From: Planctomycetota bacterium
GTDB taxonomy: Bacteria; Planctomycetota; Planctomycetia; Gemmatales; Gemmataceae
Length of the DNA stretch: 43,653 bases
Direction: 5' to 3'
NCBI GenBank assembly: GCA_016195405.1
Contig: JACPZP010000104.1
Span: 1-43,653 of the forward strand
In this document: positions 39,397 through 43,653 of the stretch, piece after piece
How the letters are laid out: the number at the start of each line of letters is the position of its first letter
Numbering within the stretch: the stretch's first letter is position 1
Translations under genes and position numbers: made by a program
The notes under the pieces: generated by a model
What the model was told of the DNA's origin: nothing
What the model saw: the letters and a program-made list of their open reading frames with translations, nothing else
Database searches by the model: none

Positions 39397-40281
39397 ATGC
39401 GTCGACTACTGGGAAATGGCATGGTTGGCGGAGTTCTTAGTCTGCTCACGTTGGGCTCGCTCACCAATACCGCAATAGCCCAAATCAAGCAAGGTCAGGG
39501 ACAGAACGGCCAATCGACGGTCGGCCAGGTCCGGACCATCGTCCAGCCCGGACAAAAACAACAGCAACAACAACAATCGCAAACACTACAGCCGCAAATA
39601 CTCCTGCCCGGTTCAGGCGCTACAGTCCTGCCCAGCAATTCCGGCTACCTCGGCTCACCCAACATGCAGAACCCAATCGCGCAAAACCCGTTTAACAATA
39701 ACTTCAACAATGCCTTCAATAACAATCCCTTTAACAACAATGCCTTTAACAACAATGCCTTTAACAACAATGCCTTTAACAACAATGCGTTCAACAACAA
39801 TGCGTTCAACACCAATCCCTTCGGCTACAACGCATTCAACAATCCGTACAACGCTAATCCATTCAATCCCTACAACGGCTACCCTTACGGCAACATCAAT
39901 CCATTCGGCCAGCAGACACCGTACTCACCATTTGGAAATAGCCCGTTCCAGACACCGTTCGCGCCATACGGCAATTCGCTCAACCCATTCGGATCGAGCT
40001 TCCAGTTCCCGACAAATAATCCGTTCCAGGCGTACGCAAACCCAGCCTTCAATAACTGGGGTTACAACAATTGGGGATTCAACAACTTCAACAGCTTCAG
40101 TCCGTATGCCGGCAGCGCGCCGGTGGTTGGGGCCAGCTTCCTAGGCTACAATAGCCAGACCTCGTTCGGACAGTCGTTCAGCAGCGGCAGCAACCCATTC
40201 ACCTTCAACCCATTTCCCAGTCCCTTCCTGCAAAACAACAATAATAACAACAACAATAACAATGGAAACGGCAACAAGTAG
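39397..40281 (+). CDS. Exported Asn/Phe-rich low-complexity protein
   Basis: A 294-residue protein with a signal peptide (MVGGVLSLLTLGSLTNTAIA). Then comes a Gln-rich stretch (QPGQKQQQQQQSQT), a core of NNNAF repeats at about 112-142, and an Asn/Phe/Pro/Tyr-rich region (NPFNPYNGYPYGNINPFG; FNNWGYNNWGFNNFNSF). It ends in a run of Asn. Such sequences have no enzymatic fold; by composition it may self-assemble (prion-like) or coat the cell surface, which is inference. A GAGGTG ribosome site precedes ATG 39397. The gene stands alone, divergent from exbB (174 bases) and followed by strong hairpins. Confidence 0.75.
   Translation: MRRLLGNGMVGGVLSLLTLGSLTNTAIAQIKQGQGQNGQSTVGQVRTIVQPGQKQQQQQQSQTLQPQILLPGSGATVLPSNSGYLGSPNMQNPIAQNPFNNNFNNAFNNNPFNNNAFNNNAFNNNAFNNNAFNNNAFNTNPFGYNAFNNPYNANPFNPYNGYPYGNINPFGQQTPYSPFGNSPFQTPFAPYGNSLNPFGSSFQFPTNNPFQAYANPAFNNWGYNNWGFNNFNSFSPYAGSAPVVGASFLGYNSQTSFGQSFSSGSNPFTFNPFPSPFLQNNNNNNNNNNGNGNK
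39730..39804 (+). repeat. 15-bp tandem repeat (Phe-Asn-Asn-Asn-Ala codons)
   Basis: Five 15-base units, tttaacaacaatgcc and close variants (the last begins ttc, two end gcg), start at 39730, 39745, 39760, 39775 and 39790. The unit keeps the reading frame, so copy number can change freely. Confidence 0.85.
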
Positions 40282-40449
40282 CTTCGCGCCCGTCATTGCT
40301 GAAAGAATTAAGTGCTTGATAGCCAAGATCTTAAGAAAATGCTTTCAGCGCTAGGCCGGATGGTTTCAGGGAAGTGCCGGATGGTGTCTGTCCCAGCGCC
40401 GCGCTGAAACCATTTTCGCATCTCTTGTTCTGATATGCCTTTGCAGCCG

Positions 40450-40483
40450 AAAAATGGCTTCAGCGTCCGCTGAAGCCATTTTT
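40450..40483. terminator. Two-way intrinsic terminator
   Basis: aaaaatggcttcagcg (40450-40465) pairs exactly with 40468-40483, giving A-runs on one side and T-runs on the other, so RNA from either strand ends in a hairpin plus U-tract. It lies between the Asn-rich gene and the convergent EF-G paralogue. A related partial hairpin (atggtttcag 40360-40369 with ctgaaaccat 40404-40413) stands just upstream, suggesting an older duplicate. Confidence 0.85.
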
Positions 40484-40532
40484 TGTGTGACAAGTGCTAA
40501 GTAGGAAATCGCTAGCAACTAGCTACTAGCAA

Positions 40533-42683
40533 CTACTCCTCCTCGTCCGCCGCCAGCTTCGCTTTGCTCACAATTTGCTGCTGAACATTGCCCGGCACGA
40601 TATCGTAGTGGCTGAACTCCATCGTGTAGGAGCCCTGGCCCTGCGTGATGCTGCCTAACTGGGCGGCGTAACGCGTCATTTCCGCAAGGGGCGCCTTGCC
40701 GATGATCACGGCCAGGTCGCCGGGCAAGCTGTCTTGATTCTCGATCCGCGCCCGCTTGGTGTTGAGTTCGCCCAAAATGGCCCCGGTGTACTTCGAAGGC
40801 ACCGTTACCTCGATGTTGACGATCGGCTCCAACAGCACTGGCCTAGCCGCTAAAAATGCTTTCTTGAACGCCATGCGCCCGGCGGTTTTAAATGCTGCTT
40901 CCGAGCTATCGACGGGATGGTCCTTGCCGAAGTGCACCTCGACGCCGACGTCCTGAATCCGATAGCCCGCAAGCGCGCCGCGTTCCAGCAATTCCTTGCA
41001 GCCTTTTTCGACGGCCGGTATGAATTGGGTGGGAATGGTGCCGCCGACGATATGATCGAGGAACGCGAAGTTGTAATCGGCGTCGTAATGGGCGTTGCGC
41101 AGCTTCTCGAATTTCGACTTGTTCGCGAACTTTTCCACCAGTTGCTCCGCGGTGGAGATCCCCAAATCCTTGAGCGGGTACACGCGCAAATGTACCTCGC
41201 CGAACTGGCCGCGGCCGCCGCTCTGCTTTTTGTGGCGATGATCCGCTTCGCCCATCATCGTAATGGTCTCGCGATAAGGGATCTTCGGCTCCTTGGTGAC
41301 GACTTCCAGGTCGAACCGGCTCTTGAGACGCTTTTGGATCGCGTCGAGATGAAGCTGGCTCATGCCGGTGATGACCAACTCTTTGGTCTGCATGTCACGC
41401 GTGATCTTGAAAGTCGGATCCTCGTCCGACATCTTTTGCAGGCTTCCCGAAATCTTCTGCTCGTCGCCGCGAGCCTTGGGCTCAACCGCCAGCCCGAACA
41501 TCGGCGTCGGATAGCTGGGCTTGGGCAACCTCGGGCCGCCCGCGTGGTTGCTGATCGTATCGCCGATGTGCAAATCCTCAACTTTGGCGACGGCCACGAT
41601 GTCGCCGGGGATCGCTTCCGGCACTGCTTTCTGCGTCTTGCCTTGGATGAGCAAGAGGCCGCTGCTGCGTCCTGATTTGCCCGTCCGCTGATTAAAGATG
41701 GGCTGGTCGCCGATGAGCTTCCCAGACAGGACCCGGAAATAGCTAAGGTTGCCGACGAACTTGTCGGAAAGCGTCTTGAAAATGTAACCGACGAATTCGC
41801 TTGTCTCATTCGGTTCGAGAACAACTTCGGTCGCCTTGTCGCCGGCGCCCTTGGTGCCCTTGCGTTTCGGGCCTTTCAAGGGCGACGGAGCGAACTGCGT
41901 CACCGCGTCGAGCAACTCCGCAACACCGATGTCCTTGTCCTTCTTCGCGGACGTGCAGAATATTGGGATGACTGTGCCCGCAGCTAACGCGCCGGGCAGA
42001 GCGGCGGCGATTTCGTCCGCCGACACCTCCCCTTCAGCCAGGTACTTCTCCATCAGAGCCTCGTCGCTCTCCACGATGGCGTCGATGAGTTGGGAGCGAG
42101 CCGCGCCGAGATCGACCGGGCAGCCGGCTGGCGCTGTGGCGGGCGGACTAAGGACGCCGACCACGCCGCTGAACGAAGCGCCGACGCCGACGGGAGCGTT
42201 GAACAGCACGCAGCCTTTGCCGAAGGTATCGCGGATCGCCTTGAGCAAGTCGTTGAAATGGATGTTGTCTCCGTCGAGGCGATTGATGACCACCATGCGT
42301 GCCAGGCCGCGCTTGCCGGCTTCGTTGAACATCCGGCGCGTATTCACCTGAATGCCGGCCGGCGCGGAGATGACAATGACCGCCGTCTCCACCGCGTTGA
42401 GCGCCCCCAAAGCCTGGCCGACGAAATCGGGCTTGCCCGGCGTGTCGAGCACGTAGATGCGCTTGCCCTGAAAGTCCATGTGCAGGACGCTGGAATCGAT
42501 CGAGTATTTCAGCCGTTTTTCTTCCTCGTCGAAGTCGGAAACACTGGAGCCGTCCTCGACGCTGCCGCGGCGATCGACCGCCTTTGCCTTGAACAAAAGG
42601 GCATCAGCCAGCGAGGTTTTCCCCGCCACCTCATGCCCCACCAGGGCAATGCTGCGAATGTCGTCCACGCGGTAGTTAGCCAT
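40533..42683 (-). CDS. Elongation factor G paralogue (EF-G2-like GTPase)
   Basis: A 716-residue translational GTPase. The P-loop is GHEVAGKTSLA (about 16-26), switch II VLDTPGKPDF, and the base-recognition motif reads NRLD where canonical EF-G has NKxD. The start MANYRVDDIRSIALVGHEVA is typical of the second, EF-G-like subfamily. Domains II to V follow, with AKVEDLHIGDTIS, a domain IV SGGRGQFGEVHLRVYPL, and domain V INIEVTVPSKYTGAILGELN-type features. Such paralogues are often GTPases with altered or specialised ribosome function, not the main translocase. The gene lies 22 bases after hisA on the same strand. Confidence 0.9.
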   Translation of the reverse strand: MANYRVDDIRSIALVGHEVAGKTSLADALLFKAKAVDRRGSVEDGSSVSDFDEEEKRLKYSIDSSVLHMDFQGKRIYVLDTPGKPDFVGQALGALNAVETAVIVISAPAGIQVNTRRMFNEAGKRGLARMVVINRLDGDNIHFNDLLKAIRDTFGKGCVLFNAPVGVGASFSGVVGVLSPPATAPAGCPVDLGAARSQLIDAIVESDEALMEKYLAEGEVSADEIAAALPGALAAGTVIPIFCTSAKKDKDIGVAELLDAVTQFAPSPLKGPKRKGTKGAGDKATEVVLEPNETSEFVGYIFKTLSDKFVGNLSYFRVLSGKLIGDQPIFNQRTGKSGRSSGLLLIQGKTQKAVPEAIPGDIVAVAKVEDLHIGDTISNHAGGPRLPKPSYPTPMFGLAVEPKARGDEQKISGSLQKMSDEDPTFKITRDMQTKELVITGMSQLHLDAIQKRLKSRFDLEVVTKEPKIPYRETITMMGEADHRHKKQSGGRGQFGEVHLRVYPLKDLGISTAEQLVEKFANKSKFEKLRNAHYDADYNFAFLDHIVGGTIPTQFIPAVEKGCKELLERGALAGYRIQDVGVEVHFGKDHPVDSSEAAFKTAGRMAFKKAFLAARPVLLEPIVNIEVTVPSKYTGAILGELNTKRARIENQDSLPGDLAVIIGKAPLAEMTRYAAQLGSITQGQGSYTMEFSHYDIVPGNVQQQIVSKAKLAADEEE

Positions 42684-42705
42684 GAAATCACCTCGACGAG
42701 GATTA

Positions 42706-43428
42706 TCAGTGCGGTTTGGCGCAAACGTTTAGGATATCTTTCAAAATGATGTGGCCTTCGTAAAGAGCGCGGCCCACGATGCATCCGGCCAAAGGCAACG
42801 CGGCCAAGCGGCGCACATCGTCCACGGTTGTGACGCCGCCCGAAGCGATCACCGGCAAGGGCGTGGCGGCGCACATCTCTGCCATTGCCGGAATATTGAC
42901 GCCCTGCAACATGCCGTCCCGGCCGATGTCCGTGTAAACCAGACCGGCCAACGGCAGGTGCGACAATGATCGAGCCAATTCGACCGCGGATTGATCGGAG
43001 ACATCCAGCCAGCCGCGCGTCGCCACCCTGCCCTCTTTGGCGTCGATGCCAAGGACGATCTTGTTGGGAAAGCGCCGCGTCATGTCGTCAAGCCAAGTGG
43101 GCGACTCGAGCGCCTTGGTGCCGATGACGACGCGCGCCACGCCCCAGGAAAGGGCCGCCGCGATTTCCTCTTCCGTGCGCAAGCCGCCGCCAAGCTGACA
43201 GGGGACGCCGCTTTCTTCGATAATCGCGCGAATGCTTGACACGTTGACAGGTCGGCCTTCGCGCGCGCCGTCGAGATCGACGACGTGCAGAATTTCGGCG
43301 CCCTCACTCACCCAGCGTCGCGCCATGGCGGCCGGGTCGGCGCTGAAGACGGTTTCCTGGTCATAGTCGCCCTGCCGCAGCCGCACGCATTGGCCGCCGC
43401 GGATATCGATGGCAGGGAGAATCTGCAT
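42706..43428 (-). CDS. hisA: Phosphoribosylformimino-AICAR-phosphate isomerase
   Basis: Catalyses the Amadori rearrangement of ProFAR to PRFAR in histidine synthesis. A 240-residue TIM barrel with the two catalytic aspartates visible: Asp8 (LPAIDIRGG) and Asp129 (GIDAKEGRVATRGW). Phosphate-binding loops CQLGGGLR and VIASGGVTT are present, and VYTDIGRDGMLQGVN is characteristic of HisA as opposed to HisF. Full length; start ATG 43428. It is isolated from other his genes in this window and is likely co-transcribed with the EF-G paralogue downstream. Confidence 0.94.
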   Translation of the reverse strand: MQILPAIDIRGGQCVRLRQGDYDQETVFSADPAAMARRWVSEGAEILHVVDLDGAREGRPVNVSSIRAIIEESGVPCQLGGGLRTEEEIAAALSWGVARVVIGTKALESPTWLDDMTRRFPNKIVLGIDAKEGRVATRGWLDVSDQSAVELARSLSHLPLAGLVYTDIGRDGMLQGVNIPAMAEMCAATPLPVIASGGVTTVDDVRRLAALPLAGCIVGRALYEGHIILKDILNVCAKPH

Positions 43429-43441
43429 GATTCAATTTCCC

Positions 43442-43512
43442 GTTTAGCCGCGAGCCAGCGGCGAGCGTGGACGGGATGCCGATTAGGCGTGGGATACCGT
43501 CCGCGCTCGCCG
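43442..43512. repeat. gtttagccgcgag-family palindrome (copy 2)
   Basis: It begins with gtttagccgcgag (43442-43454), identical to the outer arm at 18665. The inner arms cggcgagcgtggacgg (43459-43474) and 43497-43512 pair with one G-T mismatch. The matching right outer arm is missing or degraded. It lies between the edge gene and hisA. Confidence 0.7.
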
Positions 43513-43535
43513 CGGGTGCACGACCCGGTTTGTAG

Positions 43536-43653
43536 TCATGCGGCTTGCCGATAGGGGCGTTGTCCGGTTTCTTTGTTTTGCCGGGCTTGCCAAAAGTGTG
43601 CAAGCGGTTTGGCGTCGCTGAGGTGGTCGGCACGTAGTTGCAGCAACGCTTCG
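43536..43653 (-). CDS. C-terminus of an unidentified protein, cut by window edge
   Basis: On the minus strand the frame from 43652 to the TGA at 43538-43536 gives 38 residues, EALLQLRADHLSDAKPLAHF then WQARQNKETGQRPYRQAA. The helical, charged pattern is coding-like and recalls the C-termini of some planctomycete transposases, but this is only an impression. The rest of the gene lies outside the window. Confidence 0.4.
   Translation of the reverse strand, partial: EALLQLRADHLSDAKPLAHFWQARQNKETGQRPYRQAA

Noticed and set aside
43361..43633. 90-codon minus-strand frame at the right edge
   Set aside because: It runs through the palindromic repeat and overlaps hisA in another phase; the 38-residue C-terminal frame ending at 43536 is more protein-like.

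Overview
The window reads as a piece of chromosome from a planctomycete, most likely of the Gemmata/Gemmataceae kind. This is inferred from gene content: an ECF sigma factor beside receptor-like Ser/Thr kinases with an N-terminal Zn-binding anti-sigma-type motif, a Tat-exported DUF1501 protein, a TIGR03067 protein, an exported WD40 protein, a caspase-like peptidase, ExbB/ExbD proteins with odd N-termini, very acidic and Asn-rich low-complexity proteins, and many interspersed palindromic repeats. No rRNA, tRNA, CRISPR array, complete insertion sequence or prophage was seen.

Layout. 1-5.4 kb: a small hypothetical gene, then (minus strand) a Ser/Thr kinase with a C-terminal PAS domain followed by a REC/HD-GYP regulator, and a divergent hdeD-like / LysR pair. 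5.4-10.1 kb: ispD, a coiled-coil protein, a sugar isomerase-like TIM barrel, a TIGR03067 protein, Mn-type superoxide dismutase, a small lipoprotein and a membrane protein, separated by several palindromic repeats. 10.4-20.4 kb, mostly plus strand: an exported HEAT-like protein, an ABC-F ATPase, an acidic Asp/Glu protein, a metallophosphoesterase, a TPR protein, two CoA-transferase subunits split by two foreign-looking genes, an M28 (glutaminyl-cyclase-like) peptidase and a membrane protein. A short minus-strand gene of 57 codons sits at 20.4-20.55 kb.

20.7-27.3 kb is the most distinctive region. It is a collinear set: an ECF sigma factor, a Zn-motif/kinase/TM receptor, an unknown 198-residue beta-rich protein, an exported caspase-family protease, and a second paralogous receptor kinase. 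The arrangement suggests one signalling module in which extracellular sensing is coupled to transcription and possibly to a protease. It is the best candidate here for an undescribed system.

27.3-35.5 kb: a minus-strand pair (a putative HEXXH zincin and an unknown protein), a cysteine-rich membrane protein, DUF1501, a WD40 protein, an exported SAM-methyltransferase-like protein and csrA. 35.8-43.65 kb: a stand-alone GIY-YIG/UvrC-type nuclease, an exbB-exbD-exbD operon, an Asn-rich exported protein, an EF-G paralogue, hisA, and the C-terminus of an unidentified gene cut by the window edge. Convergent gene pairs are usually separated by strong hairpins that could serve as two-way terminators.
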